A DNA stretch of 64,000 nucleotides, from positions 41,846 through 105,845 of the forward strand of contig NZ_JAQMHR010000009.1 of the NCBI RefSeq assembly GCF_028309625.1, in the 5' to 3' direction. The notes beneath the pieces were generated by a model, which was given only the letters and a program-made list of their open reading frames with translations, did not search any database and had not been told where the DNA came from. A program made the position numbers and the translations under genes. Below, one piece after another: positions 52,467 through 61,765 of the stretch. How positions within the stretch are numbered: the first letter of the stretch is position 1; every line of letters begins with the position of its first letter. This DNA is from Trichococcus sp. K1Tr. Its GTDB lineage: Bacteria; Bacillota; Bacilli; Lactobacillales; Aerococcaceae.

Positions 52467-54050
52467 TCATAGGTTCCCCGAACGAAAAATCGAAATCAGC
52501 AACCAGATGCTGAACAAGCCGGCGATCACAAAGCCCGCTTGCCCCAGGAACTGCCCTCCTGGCGTGCCCGACATGATGGCGGATGACAAAAGCAACCCGG
52601 CAACAACCAAAGAAATGACGACGCGGTTGGACATTTTTTTGACGTCCTTCCACTTGTCATCCAGCTGGTCGACGTCGATCCGCAGCATGGTCCTGCCGCT
52701 TGCCGTCTGCTTCAGCAGAGCCAACAGGCTGCTTGGGATCTCGCTGCTGTCTTTGATGAAGGCATAGCCCCGCAAAGCCAATTTTTCCGCAGAAAATTTC
52801 TGCATCAGCGTCGTAAGCGTAAAACTTTCCTTCAGATAATCCTTCGCGATCGAAATCAGGTTCAACTCAGGGGAAATTTCCAGAAAAACGCCTTCCAGTA
52901 TCGACAAAGACTTCGCGAGGATTGTCAGATCGCTCGGGATGGCGATGTTATGCCGTTTGAACATCCGGATGAAATCGGTGATGAAAGTGCCCAGGTTCAC
53001 GTTCAGCATATTGTTCGAAAGGTACATATCGAACAGCAACTCGACATCAGCGTACAGACTGCGTTTGTCAACCCGTCCTTTTGGCGTCCCCAATTCCAGA
53101 CAGACTTTCACCATCCGATCAAGATCTTTCGAGGCCAAGCCCTGGAGAATATCGTTCAGCGATTTTTTCGTAGGCTCCGACAGATCTCCCATAATGCCAA
53201 AATCGATGAAATAGATTTTGCCTTCTTTGACGATCAGGTTGCCGGGATGGGGATCCCCATGGAAAAAGCCGTCGTGGAAAACTTGTTTCAGATAGGCCAG
53301 CATCAATTTGCGGCTGATGTCGTCCAAATCATAGCCAAGCAAATCCAACTGTTCGCGGTTGGTGATTTTGGTGCCTTCGATGTACTCTTCCACCAGTACC
53401 CTGCGCGTCGTAAGCCCGGAATAGATCTTCGGGACGCCGATGCAGGCGATGTTGGCGTTAAGGTCCCGGAAACGCTGCAGAAGCTGGGATTCATTGCGGA
53501 AATCCAGTTCGATCAAGGTGTTCGCCTTCACTTGCTCCAACGCTTCTTTGGGATCGACTACCTCAACCAGTTCCTTCGGGATTTTTCTGCTGAGGCGGAT
53601 CAGGATATCCAAATCCCGGATCAACAGATCATCGATGATCGGGCGCTGCACTTTCACGACCACTTCCTCCCCGGTACGGAGAACCGCCCGATGGACCTGG
53701 GCAATCGATGCGCTGGCGAGCGGTTTTTCATCGATGGACAGGAAGGCTTCGCCTAATGACAGTTTGGTTTCTTCCATAAAGATGCGTTCGACTTCCGCAA
53801 ACGGGAATTCCGGGGCCTTGTCCTGCAGATGCGCCAATTCTTCGACGAATGCCTGCGGGAGAATGTCGATCCGCGTGGAAAGGATCTGGCCGATCTTGAT
53901 GAAGCTTGGCCCGAGTTTCTCGAAAGCAAGACGAAGGTTCTCCGGATCTTGATCTTTTCGGCTCGGCTTCACCTGGTTATGGTAAAGGAATTGCAGCCCG
54001 TAAGAGGACAGGATCCGGACTATTTCATGCAACCGTTCGTCTCTTGCCAT
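52467..54050 (-). CDS. UbiB/ABC1-family atypical kinase
   Basis: The 527-aa protein has the family's KxGQ motif in F-I-K-I-G-Q-I-L-S-T-R, the A-rich loop A-S-A-S-I-A-Q-V-H-R-A, the V-K-V-Q-R-P lysine, the catalytic H-G-D-P-H-P-G-N-L and the metal site F-I-D-F-G. Two C-terminal membrane helices (about 475-522) anchor it. The organism shows no quinone genes here, so the lipid substrate is open. It forms a unit with the phasin-like gene just upstream. Confidence 0.9.
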   Translation of the reverse strand: MARDERLHEIVRILSSYGLQFLYHNQVKPSRKDQDPENLRLAFEKLGPSFIKIGQILSTRIDILPQAFVEELAHLQDKAPEFPFAEVERIFMEETKLSLGEAFLSIDEKPLASASIAQVHRAVLRTGEEVVVKVQRPIIDDLLIRDLDILIRLSRKIPKELVEVVDPKEALEQVKANTLIELDFRNESQLLQRFRDLNANIACIGVPKIYSGLTTRRVLVEEYIEGTKITNREQLDLLGYDLDDISRKLMLAYLKQVFHDGFFHGDPHPGNLIVKEGKIYFIDFGIMGDLSEPTKKSLNDILQGLASKDLDRMVKVCLELGTPKGRVDKRSLYADVELLFDMYLSNNMLNVNLGTFITDFIRMFKRHNIAIPSDLTILAKSLSILEGVFLEISPELNLISIAKDYLKESFTLTTLMQKFSAEKLALRGYAFIKDSSEIPSSLLALLKQTASGRTMLRIDVDQLDDKWKDVKKMSNRVVISLVVAGLLLSSAIMSGTPGGQFLGQAGFVIAGLFSIWLLISIFRSGNL

Positions 54051-54080
54051 CCTGACCCCTCCTTCAACTTTTACGGTTGC

Positions 54081-54362
54081 TTATTTGCTCAACAATTGAT
54101 CCAGTTTGGCGTTGATCGCGTCCATCTTGGCTTCTAGCGCCTCCACATCCTCTTTTTTAGCGAACGGCAGATTATCGAGTTCCGCTTTCGTCGCCGGCAC
54201 GATGCCCGAGGCTTTTCGGGTCAACTCCGTCTGCAGCTCTTTTCCTTCCTGGACCGTAACGCGCCCTTTTTCGACCATCTCATTGATCAGCTTTTCAGCC
54301 TTCTCGATCGAAGTGGAAGTGATGCCGACACCTGCTAAGAAAATCTTCTTTAATTCATCCAT
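54081..54362 (-). CDS. Phasin-like small coiled-coil protein
   Basis: This 93-aa protein is helical throughout, with two charged amphipathic helices (about 1-50 and 67-92, the latter a coiled coil A-L-E-A-K-M-D-A-I-N-A-K-L). It resembles the PhaF/phasin-like proteins often adjacent to UbiB genes in Firmicutes. ATG 54362 follows AAAGGAGAG. It lies 30 bases upstream of the kinase gene and is likely co-transcribed. Confidence 0.78.
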   Translation of the reverse strand: MDELKKIFLAGVGITSTSIEKAEKLINEMVEKGRVTVQEGKELQTELTRKASGIVPATKAELDNLPFAKKEDVEALEAKMDAINAKLDQLLSK

Positions 54363-54407
54363 TTTAATCTCTCCTTTGATTGTTGAAATGGGAAAATCCG
54401 AAAAATC

Positions 54408-54689
54408 TTAGTGCTCATGGAAATGTTCATGCTCCGGGTGGCTGTGTTCGTCTTCTTTGTTGCGGCGGATGCTGAATTGTTCCGGAACCGGATCGTAGCC
54501 GCCTTTGACGAAAGGATGACATCTGAGAATGCGTGCGATGCCCATTAGGCTGCCCTTGATTGCGCCATGTTTTTGGATGGCTTGGACCGAATAGTTCGAG
54601 CAGGTCGGGTAATACCGGCAGCTCGGTGGGAACAGTGGCGATATAAATTTCTGGTAACCACTTATCAAACCTATAAAAATTTTTTTCAT
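54408..54689 (-). CDS. yidD: Membrane protein insertion efficiency factor YidD
   Basis: The 93-aa protein has the YidD core [22 protein letters not shown] and later R-C-H-P-F-x-x-G-G-Y-D-P-V-P. Its last 15 residues are exceptionally rich in His and Glu ([15 protein letters not shown]), an unusual metal-binding-like tail. It aids YidC-dependent insertion in other bacteria. Confidence 0.92.
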   Translation of the reverse strand: MKKIFIGLISGYQKFISPLFPPSCRYYPTCSNYSVQAIQKHGAIKGSLMGIARILRCHPFVKGGYDPVPEQFSIRRNKEDEHSHPEHEHFHEH

Positions 54690-54865
54690 GGCGGCTTCCT
54701 TTCTGGCTCTATACTGCTATTTTACCCTTTTTCTCCCTAAAATAAAATAATTGCGTATCATAATAAAAGGACTTCCGCTTCCGCTATTTTTTTTCGGAAC
54801 TATTTGGTAGAATACCTATATATCGGCGCTTGCCGAAATGCAAATACAAAAGAGGTTGAGCACTA

Positions 54866-55453
54866 ATGAATCCACAAAAAAATAAAACGTACCGCATCGC
54901 CATTCTTGGCATTCTGTCTGCGTTCATCATCATCCAGACATTCGTTCCCTTCCTGGGCAACATTCCCATTCCACCGCTGAATCCGACCATCATCCACATC
55001 ACGGTCATCGTAGCCGCTTTCGTCCTGAGCACGAAGGATGGCATGCTGATCGGACTTGTCTGGGGCTTGGCGCGCATGGTCAAAGCCTACACCCTGCCGG
55101 CATCCCCGTTGGATCTGCTGCTCTGGACCAATCCGATCATCGCAGTCGTGCCGCGCGTCATGGTAGGGCTTGTGGCAGGACTTGTTTTCCATGCTTTCCT
55201 GAAACGCAAACAGGAAAAACGCGGGATGGTCATCGCAGCCGTTTTGGGCTCGCTGACCAACACAGTGCTTGTGTTGGGATTCATAGCCCTCTTCTACGGC
55301 AATGAATACGCCACAGCCCTGAATGTCGATCCGTCCAACTTGTTGAAGGTACTGGCCGGCATCGTCGCAACCAACGGACTCGGCGAAGCCGTCGCAGCCG
55401 GGTTTATTGCGCCGTTCATCGCAACTGCCTTGATGAAGGTCAGAAGAAAATAA
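54866..55453 (+). CDS. ECF transporter S component, possibly pantothenate (PanT-like)
   Basis: This 195-aa protein with six hydrophobic helices is a substrate-binding subunit of a group II ECF transporter. The N-terminal N-I-P-I-P-P-L-N-P-T-I-I-H-I-T segment recalls PanT-like S components, though the vitamin is not certain. No ATPase or T subunit is adjacent, so it should share the general ECF module. ATG 54866 follows AAGAGGTTGAG. Confidence 0.8.
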   Translation: MNPQKNKTYRIAILGILSAFIIIQTFVPFLGNIPIPPLNPTIIHITVIVAAFVLSTKDGMLIGLVWGLARMVKAYTLPASPLDLLLWTNPIIAVVPRVMVGLVAGLVFHAFLKRKQEKRGMVIAAVLGSLTNTVLVLGFIALFYGNEYATALNVDPSNLLKVLAGIVATNGLGEAVAAGFIAPFIATALMKVRRK

Positions 55454-55457
55454 GCGT

Positions 55458-55492
55458 AAAAAAACGATGCGCCCCCGTGGCTCATCGTTTTT
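55458..55492. terminator. Bidirectional terminator between ECF S gene and the TVP38-type gene
   Basis: AAAAACGATG and CATCGTTTTT pair perfectly around a 13-base loop, flanked by A and T runs. Confidence 0.85.
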
Positions 55493-55502
55493 GTTTTGGA
55501 TT

Positions 55503-56165
55503 TTATTGCAATACCGGCTGAATGGCTAACCAGCCTTTGATGAGCGTCGGCATGTTCAGAAACACCCAAGTCACAATCGATGCTCCACCGATGCCATAGA
55601 AGTACAGGGTAATCGGCTTGAACAGGAGGAAAATGACTAGGAAACGCTTCATGGACATTTTCGTCAGACCGGCGACCATGCAGAGAAAATCATCCGGGAA
55701 GCCGGGAAGCGCAAAGGCTGAGGCCATCAGCCATTCGAAACGATTTCCTTTTATCAACCAACCATAATATTTTCTGTAGGTTTCTTCCGAAACGAATGCT
55801 CTTACGAATGTTTTCCCATATTTGCGAGCCAAGATGAAATTGATGATCGAACCGATCAACACACCGATGAAACTGTATGTGAATCCCCAAAGCGGACCGA
55901 AAACAAGTGGAGCCACTACGATTGTTACTCCGCCCGGAATGATGGGATAGACGACCTGAATGATTTGGATCAGCAAGAAAATGATGGGTGCATAAATGCC
56001 CATTCCATCCAACATCGCTTTCAAACTGCCTTCAGCTTCAAAGAAGCCTGTCCGATAGATCCAAATGCCTAAGAGAAGTGTCGCAACGGTTCCCGCTACC
56101 GTCAAAATCTGGACGATCTTGCGGTTGAATGCAATCCCTTGATGGGTGGTGTTCTCCAATTCCAC
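55503..56165 (-). CDS. TVP38/TMEM64 (VTT-domain) membrane protein
   Basis: The protein of about 221 aa has five or six helices and the VTT motif F-x-x-R-K-Y-G followed by the A-L-P-G-F-P-D-D-F-L-C segment typical of TVP38/DedA-like proteins. These may flip phospholipids (recent family knowledge). I use GTG 56165, six bases after GAGGTGA. A GTG at 56183 keeps the frame open but has no ribosome site. Confidence 0.83.
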   Translation of the reverse strand: MELENTTHQGIAFNRKIVQILTVAGTVATLLLGIWIYRTGFFEAEGSLKAMLDGMGIYAPIIFLLIQIIQVVYPIIPGGVTIVVAPLVFGPLWGFTYSFIGVLIGSIINFILARKYGKTFVRAFVSEETYRKYYGWLIKGNRFEWLMASAFALPGFPDDFLCMVAGLTKMSMKRFLVIFLLFKPITLYFYGIGGASIVTWVFLNMPTLIKGWLAIQPVLQ

Positions 56166-56515
56166 TTCTTCACCTCTTATCACTTTTTGGTGTTGCCCTA
56201 CTTCCGATTATACCCGACAAACATAAATTTCCTGTGAATTTACCTTATCGATTCCGTGAACCGCACACGCTGACAACGCTTCCTTTTTTCGTGTCTTCAG
56301 TATAATGCAACTAATGTGTGCCCGCCTCTGACTAAAGTCGGATTTTCTTCCCCGATTATAAACACTTCCCGACATTTTGTCCATAAAAAGAAAATTAAGA
56401 TTTTCTTAGCAGGAAAAAGTAAAGCTGCCTTGCGCTTACAGGCGGCTCCGGCTGGAAAAATCCCGGCAGCTATGATACTTTCAATGTATAGAAACTTTTA
56501 TAAGATAGGTGATTT
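56166..56515. other. 350-base gap between TVP38-type and MFS genes
   Basis: The gap must hold divergent promoters. TATAAT at about 56302-56307 and TATGAT at 56472-56477 are candidate -10 elements. GCTGCC and GGCAGC (about 56423 and 56465) can pair as a leader hairpin upstream of the MFS gene. No gene is visible. Confidence 0.35.
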
Positions 56516-57736
56516 ATGGCAACAACATTCTCAAAGAACATCCGATCGACTTTGGCCAGTTCTTTCATAAACAGTTTGATCTATTCCTGCACGATCCCAT
56601 TCCTAGTAATCTATCTGGCCGGCATCTTCAATGCGCAGCTGACCGGCCTGCTCGTCATGACAAACGTGATCGTCAGCTTCTTGGCCGGCATCGTCGGCGG
56701 TTATCTGGCGGATAATTTTCAAAGAAAGAAAATCCTGTATCTTTTCCAGAGTCTGTATGGAGGCTCTTTGCTTTTGATTGCCCTCAGATTTTTAGGCCTG
56801 CTTTCGGCAGATGGGTGGTTGATTCTCGGTTATCTCGTCTGCGGCATTTCCTTCAATCTCTATTCACCTGCATACGATGCCGTACTGATGGACTGCACCA
56901 CCGTCGAAAATCGGAAACAGGCCTACCAATGGCAATATTGGACCTTCAATTTGTCGATGGCGCTAGGCTTTTCGCTTGGCGGGTTCCTTTTTCAGCACTT
57001 CCTGTTCCAACTGTTTCTGGTGGCCGGTATAGCGCAACTGGCGATGGCCCTGTTGTTTCGGAGCCAGTTGGACTACACCAATGCCACCGCTCAGAAACAG
57101 CATAACAACAGACTGAAGGACCTATTTTCGAACTACAGCATCGCCGCTAAAGATACCCGTTGGCTCTTTTTGATCCTTGGCATGGCGCTTTTCAACACGG
57201 CCGAATTTTCGCTGAAGACCTACACCGCCGTCCGGCTTTCGAAGGAGTTCGAAACGCTGACGCTCTTCACGGTTCCGATCGATGGCGTCAGGATGCTCAG
57301 TCTGCTGCAGGTCCTCAACACGCTGCTTGTCGTCGGCTTCACTTTCTTGGTCTCGCGCTTCACTGAAAAGAGATCCGAAAAGGCGACGATCCTTTACGGA
57401 CTTGTGGTCTGTGTTGTCAGCTATGGTTTGATTGCCATCATGAACAATATCTATATCCTGATTCCATTAATGATCTTGGCGACCATCGGCGAGTTGGCTT
57501 CCTCCCCGAACATCAATGCCCGCAAAGTCGACCTTGTCCCTGAAGATAAGCAAGCTTCTTATCTGGCCTTCAGCTCGCTCTCTTACCAAGGCGCTGACCT
57601 GTTGGCCGCTTTTGCATTGACGCTCAGCGGGTACATCTCGGCCGGTTTCATCGCCGGCTACATCATCATTTTGGGCTTGGTCGGCACCTCGCTCACCGTC
57701 AGCAGTCTGTACGGGCGCAAAAATAAAGTAATATAA
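56516..57736 (+). CDS. Major facilitator superfamily transporter
   Basis: This 406-aa protein has twelve hydrophobic helices. The MFS motif A between helices 2 and 3 reads G-G-Y-L-A-D-N-F-Q-R-K-K. It is a drug-efflux-type or metabolite MFS; the substrate is unknown. ATG 56516 follows AGGTGATTT. The alanine symporter gene follows after 75 bases. Confidence 0.85.
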   Translation: MATTFSKNIRSTLASSFINSLIYSCTIPFLVIYLAGIFNAQLTGLLVMTNVIVSFLAGIVGGYLADNFQRKKILYLFQSLYGGSLLLIALRFLGLLSADGWLILGYLVCGISFNLYSPAYDAVLMDCTTVENRKQAYQWQYWTFNLSMALGFSLGGFLFQHFLFQLFLVAGIAQLAMALLFRSQLDYTNATAQKQHNNRLKDLFSNYSIAAKDTRWLFLILGMALFNTAEFSLKTYTAVRLSKEFETLTLFTVPIDGVRMLSLLQVLNTLLVVGFTFLVSRFTEKRSEKATILYGLVVCVVSYGLIAIMNNIYILIPLMILATIGELASSPNINARKVDLVPEDKQASYLAFSSLSYQGADLLAAFALTLSGYISAGFIAGYIIILGLVGTSLTVSSLYGRKNKVI

Positions 57737-57810
57737 AGTAATATGGAGAAATTTATCCTTCCGCTGAAGCGCTTATTGTTCCTGTCGGTACTCCGACAAA
57801 GGAGGCAATC

Positions 57811-59229
57811 ATGATGGAAATCGTAAAATGGCTCAACGACACGATCATCTGGGGCATCCCCATGCTGGTCCTGATGCTGGGGACCGGGCTGTATCTGACT
57901 GTCAAGACCAAAGCCGTCATCTTCACCCGCTTCGGGACAGTGATGGCCAACACGCTGAAGACGGTTTTCCGGAAGCCGAAGGAAATCGAAGCCGGCACAA
58001 TCACACCTTTCCAAGCGGTCTGCACGGCTCTGGCCGGAACGGTCGGGACCGGCAATATCGTCGGGGTGGCCGTTGCCATCAGCGTCGGCGGACCAGGCGC
58101 CATCTTTTGGATGTGGACATCCGCTATCCTCGGCATGGTCACGAAATATGCGGAAACCACCCTAGCGCTCGCCTACCGCGAGAAAAACGCAAAAGGTGAA
58201 TATGTGGGCGGCCCGATGTATTACATCAGCAAAGGCCTGGGTTTTCCCAAGCTGGCCTATCTGTTTTGCTTGTTTACGGCCTTTACCTCGATCGGCGGCG
58301 GCAACATCGTCCAAGCGAACGCCGTAGCCGGCAGCTTGAGGGATGCTGTGTCAATCCCTGCTTGGGTAAGCGGACTGCTCTTGGGTCTTTTTGTGGCCTT
58401 GGTCGTAGTGGGGGGCATCAAGCGGATCGCAAGCGTCGCGGAGAAATTGATTCCCTTCATGTCGCTGATTTACACAGGCGCGGCCATCTTTATCCTGATT
58501 GTGCAGCGTAATCAGATCCCCTCCGCTCTCGCCACGATTTTCACGGATGCCTTCACCGGCACGGCGGCTGTCGGTGGCTTTACGGGAGCTTCCTTGATGT
58601 ATGCCGCCCGGATTGGTGTAGCACGCGGAGTGTTCACGAATGAAGCCGGCCTCGGCAGCGCACCGATTGCCCACTCCACAGCCAACACCGACCATCCGGC
58701 GCGTCAAGGCTGTTGGGGGGCTTTCGAAGTCTTCTTCGATACGATCATCATGTGCACCATCACTGCCCTAGTGATCATCATCAGCGGAACCTGGAAAGAC
58801 GCCTCGATCGATGGCACGGAGATGTCCAACCGCGCATTCAGCGCCGTCATCCCAGGCGGGGAATACATCATTTCCATCGGCATCGTCCTTTTCGCCTTCG
58901 CGACCATCATCGCTTGGTACTACTATTCAGAAAAAGCGATCGAATTCATCGCCGGCCAAAAAACGATCTTTGTCTATCGGATCCTTTTCATCGGGTCCAT
59001 CGTCTACGGAGCCACAGCGACCGTGGATGTCGTCTGGGAGATTTCCGATTTGTCGAACGGGCTGATGGCGATCCCGAATCTGATCGCTTTGATCGGCCTG
59101 GTCGGACCTATCGTCGCATTGACGAACGATTTCTTCGCTGATCCCGGAACGATCCGGCCGAAAGATCAATCCTATGAATCTCTCCTTCAAATCAAGCCCG
59201 ACATCCTATCCGGCAAGAATAAGAAATGA
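57811..59229 (+). CDS. Alanine/glycine:cation symporter (AGCS family)
   Basis: The 472-aa membrane protein has the AGCS signature G-T-V-G-T-G-N-I-V-G-V-A near 73-84, G-G-P-M-Y-Y-I around 131, and the F-T-N-E-A-G-L-G-S-A-P-I-A-H segment near 272. It should import alanine or glycine with sodium. AAGGAGG precedes ATGATG at 57811. Confidence 0.92.
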   Translation: MMEIVKWLNDTIIWGIPMLVLMLGTGLYLTVKTKAVIFTRFGTVMANTLKTVFRKPKEIEAGTITPFQAVCTALAGTVGTGNIVGVAVAISVGGPGAIFWMWTSAILGMVTKYAETTLALAYREKNAKGEYVGGPMYYISKGLGFPKLAYLFCLFTAFTSIGGGNIVQANAVAGSLRDAVSIPAWVSGLLLGLFVALVVVGGIKRIASVAEKLIPFMSLIYTGAAIFILIVQRNQIPSALATIFTDAFTGTAAVGGFTGASLMYAARIGVARGVFTNEAGLGSAPIAHSTANTDHPARQGCWGAFEVFFDTIIMCTITALVIIISGTWKDASIDGTEMSNRAFSAVIPGGEYIISIGIVLFAFATIIAWYYYSEKAIEFIAGQKTIFVYRILFIGSIVYGATATVDVVWEISDLSNGLMAIPNLIALIGLVGPIVALTNDFFADPGTIRPKDQSYESLLQIKPDILSGKNKK

Positions 59230-59268
59230 ATGCCTGAGACTACCGTTCAGTGAAGCCGTATAGCGTAA

Positions 59269-59303
59269 AGAAGAGGAACTCGAGCACGCTCGAATTCCTC
59301 TTC
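59269..59303. terminator. Bidirectional terminator between AGCS and DUF2254 genes
   Basis: AAGAGGAA-C-TCGAG and CTCGA-A-TTCCTCTT form a 13-bp stem with a CACG loop, followed by CTTTATTTTT. Confidence 0.88.
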
Positions 59304-59304
59304 T

Positions 59305-60642
59305 TTATTTTTCTTCGTCGCGGGCGATTCCCAGAATGCGCTGCTGCCGTTCCTCGATGTTTTGCCGGTCCAATCTTTCCGTGAAATTCGGCCCCGTCAG
59401 ATTGGACAAATAATTGCTGTAATCCTTTATGTAGCTCAATTTCTTCGGATGCGCGGCATAAGCAACCGTCAGCAACGAATCAAACAGGGCAACTACTCCG
59501 GAAATATCCGTCTTCATGTAATGGATCAACTGCCAATAGCTTTCATATAAGTCTTTGGAGAAATTATTGAAATCATAGAACACACAGCCGCTATATCGCA
59601 ATGTTTCCTCATCGAAGTCCTTCTTTTCCTCTCCCATCAAAACAAATCTTCCGGGTAGACGGGCAAACTTGGCATCCAACAAGGCCTTGTAATGCAGGAT
59701 GTGAATCGCAGTGTTCGGATCGTTGATTCCCGGCGAAACTGCCCGCAGCGCAATCTCAATCATTTTTTTACGGGCAAAATTCGGATCGAACATCGTGGAG
59801 GGCTCCGTTTCGTAGGTCAAGCTGTGGTTCAGCACTTCCTGCAGCCGCGGCTCGGCCTCCAATTTCCGGTTCGTGTGAAAAATGGCCAACGGTTCATTGA
59901 CAGAAAGAAATTCCCCAATCCTGAAGCGCAATACCGTGATCCCCTCAAATTCTGTGCTCAGCTCCACCAAACGATCGAAGTTGATGTATTCCACATAACC
60001 ATTCCTATCAGCATGGACCGTGTACTGATGCAAAGTCTCTAATTGGGGCAGATGGTCAAACACCGGTTTCTCCTGAAAGTATGCGATCGTCTCATCGACT
60101 ATCGTATCCGCCTCTTTGTAGATTTTATTCACCAGTTTTTCCAATTGCACGGATGTTGCGACATTATAGACAAACTTTATGAAGTAGACGACACAGGCTA
60201 GGGCATAGACGAGGGCGACCGTCGCGGAAATGACCAACTGTTCATTTTCCGAACTGCGCATAAAGAATAAGGATGAAAGACAGTAGATGAAGCCCCCCAG
60301 AAAAATTCCCAACGTCTGCATGGAGGTCTGGTGCAAAAGAAAATTTTCCACCGTCCGCGGACTGAAGTTGGAGGAGTAGAAGGAAATGACTGACAGCATC
60401 GTAGCAAACGTGAAGGTGGCCACCGAGAAGAGGGATCCTGCCAACAGGCTCAGTATGGATTTGGCCAAGTTGACGCTCGTCAGCAAAAAGGCCGGAAAAT
60501 AATCAAGCGCCGTGATCAACCGCGTGTCGAGCAGAATGACACCAATCGCCAGCACGAACGCAAAGAGGACACTGCCTCCCAAAGTAATCCACATCCGTTT
60601 TTCTTCAAACGTCAATCGGAATGCCTGCAGCACATCCCTCAC
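59305..60642 (-). CDS. DUF2254 family membrane protein
   Basis: The 445-aa protein has four membrane helices in its first 165 residues and a large cytosolic part. The A-V-S-P-G-I-N-D-P-N-T-A motif near 300 is diagnostic for DUF2254, a family of unknown role sometimes compared with channels. ATG 60642 follows AAGGGGTGAGG. It stands alone, convergent with the alanine symporter gene. Confidence 0.87.
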   Translation of the reverse strand: MRDVLQAFRLTFEEKRMWITLGGSVLFAFVLAIGVILLDTRLITALDYFPAFLLTSVNLAKSILSLLAGSLFSVATFTFATMLSVISFYSSNFSPRTVENFLLHQTSMQTLGIFLGGFIYCLSSLFFMRSSENEQLVISATVALVYALACVVYFIKFVYNVATSVQLEKLVNKIYKEADTIVDETIAYFQEKPVFDHLPQLETLHQYTVHADRNGYVEYINFDRLVELSTEFEGITVLRFRIGEFLSVNEPLAIFHTNRKLEAEPRLQEVLNHSLTYETEPSTMFDPNFARKKMIEIALRAVSPGINDPNTAIHILHYKALLDAKFARLPGRFVLMGEEKKDFDEETLRYSGCVFYDFNNFSKDLYESYWQLIHYMKTDISGVVALFDSLLTVAYAAHPKKLSYIKDYSNYLSNLTGPNFTERLDRQNIEERQQRILGIARDEEK

Positions 60643-60755
60643 CCCTTTCAGGAAAAGTCCTACTTGTTGTTTCCTTCATCATACCATAGGCCCCTTCCAT
60701 TGAAAAAAATATGGTATGCAAAGAAGGATACCATTCCGGAAAAGTACAAAAAACA

Positions 60756-60784
60756 TTTCAAGCGCTTCCATTGAATGCTATGAT
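60756..60784 (+). promoter_or_regulatory. Promoter overlapped by a cre-like site, upstream of the PTS IIB gene
   Basis: TTTCAA (60756-60761), 17 bases and TATGAT (60779-60784) form the promoter. TTCAAGCGCTTCCA (60757-60770) contains the perfect cre core AAGCGCTT with three mismatches in the outer positions. CcpA binding here would repress by covering the -35. Confidence 0.55.
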
Positions 60785-60813
60785 GTACCTATCAAAAAAA
60801 TGGAGGAAACCCT

Positions 60814-61221
60814 ATGATCCATATCCTGTTATGCTGCGGCGGCGGATTTTCATCCAGCGCGCTGGCGGCAAAAGTAAAAAAAGACATCCAGCAATACCAG
60901 TTGGAAGACCAATTTGAAATCGAATTCTCCCCGTTCATGATCGCCGAGGAAAAAATGGATCGGTTCGATATTGTTGTTTGCTGTCCGCACCTGACTTATG
61001 ACGTCAAAAAGATGGTCAAAAACACCAATCCCGACAAACCCATCTACATCTTGCCACCGCGCATGTACGGCTTGATCGATATCCGCGAATTGTCGACCGA
61101 TGTTCTGGATGTACTCGAAATGTACAACCAGCAGCCTATAAACCCTGTCCATTTTCCTGGTGAAGAAAACATCATGCGCGTGAAGCGTTCTGTAGCCTAC
61201 CGCCGCAGCAACGTCTCCTGA
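60814..61221 (+). CDS. Orphan PTS lactose/cellobiose-type EIIB
   Basis: The 135-aa protein begins with the IIB phosphorylation loop L-L-C-C-G-G-G-F-S-S-S-A-L-A. The IIB fold ends near residue 103, and about 30 basic residues (M-R-V-K-R-S-V-A-Y-R-R) extend beyond the usual length. No IIA or IIC gene is next to it. It may serve a transporter elsewhere or act as a regulatory phosphoprotein. ATG 60814 follows TGGAGGAAA. Confidence 0.83.
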   Translation: MIHILLCCGGGFSSSALAAKVKKDIQQYQLEDQFEIEFSPFMIAEEKMDRFDIVVCCPHLTYDVKKMVKNTNPDKPIYILPPRMYGLIDIRELSTDVLDVLEMYNQQPINPVHFPGEENIMRVKRSVAYRRSNVS

Positions 61222-61464
61222 AAAAACCTAAGAACAACCGACTGAGGATGCGTTGCAGCCATCCCTGTGATCGTGCTGTCCCCTGCCCAAGTCAGTCGGG
61301 CCGGTTCCTTGATTTTTTTCTTGTCCATGTTAACCAGGAAGTGCTGCTGATCGTTTTTTTCCAAATTTGCTGCCTTCTTCATGAATGCCGTTCACTCAAT
61401 AGATACGTATTCTGGAGGCAATTTCTTTTTCAACAAATATGAAATTTTTTTCGGCTAAAAATTT
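61222..61464. other. Gap after the PTS IIB gene with a weak hairpin
   Basis: CCGACTGA (about 61238) and TCAGTCGG (about 61291) are inverted repeats 45 bases apart, followed by a T-rich stretch. This could be a weak terminator for the IIB gene. A 61-codon minus-strand frame here has no ribosome site. I see nothing else. Confidence 0.35.
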
Positions 61465-61511
61465 CAAAAAAAAACAGATATATCAAGCATCCCGAAAGAC
61501 TTGATATATCT
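61465..61511 (-). terminator. Terminator of tRNA-Thr
   Basis: AGATATATCAAG and CTTGATATATCT form a perfect 12-bp stem with a 12-base loop. On the minus strand a long T run follows. Confidence 0.85.
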
Positions 61512-61524
61512 TAAAAAATGATTA

Positions 61525-61597
61525 TGCCGGCTGCAGGATTTGAACCTGTGACCTCCGCGTTACGAGTGCGATGCTCTACCAACTGAGCTAAGCCGGC
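61525..61597 (-). tRNA. tRNA-Thr (CGT)
   Basis: On the minus strand GCCGGCT and AGCCGGC pair as acceptor stem. The anticodon loop holds CGT in ACTCGTAAC, and the T loop is GGTTCAAATCC. It is 73 bases long; CCA is not encoded. Confidence 0.95.
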
Positions 61598-61665
61598 CTT
61601 GCGATGGATTCACTCAACAAGTGAACCACAACACAACAAATTATAAATAAATTTTGTCGATTTGT

Positions 61666-61703
61666 AAAGAGGACAATTTCGTCAAATTGAAATTGTCCTC
61701 TTT
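61666..61703 (-). terminator. Hairpin after metA, probable terminator
   Basis: AAAGAGGACAATTTC and GAAATTGTCCTCTTT form a perfect 15-bp stem with an 8-base loop, 62 bases after the metA stop. The T run is short. Confidence 0.65.
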
Positions 61704-61765
61704 GCATACCTAGAAAAATCCCTTTACAGAGGTCAGCACGACAACAACAGCTTCCGTAAAAACTT

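Noticed and set aside
61197..61382. 61-codon minus-strand frame after the orphan PTS IIB gene
   Set aside because: No ribosome site before either ATG, it overlaps the end of the IIB gene, and the inverted repeat there explains part of it as a terminator.
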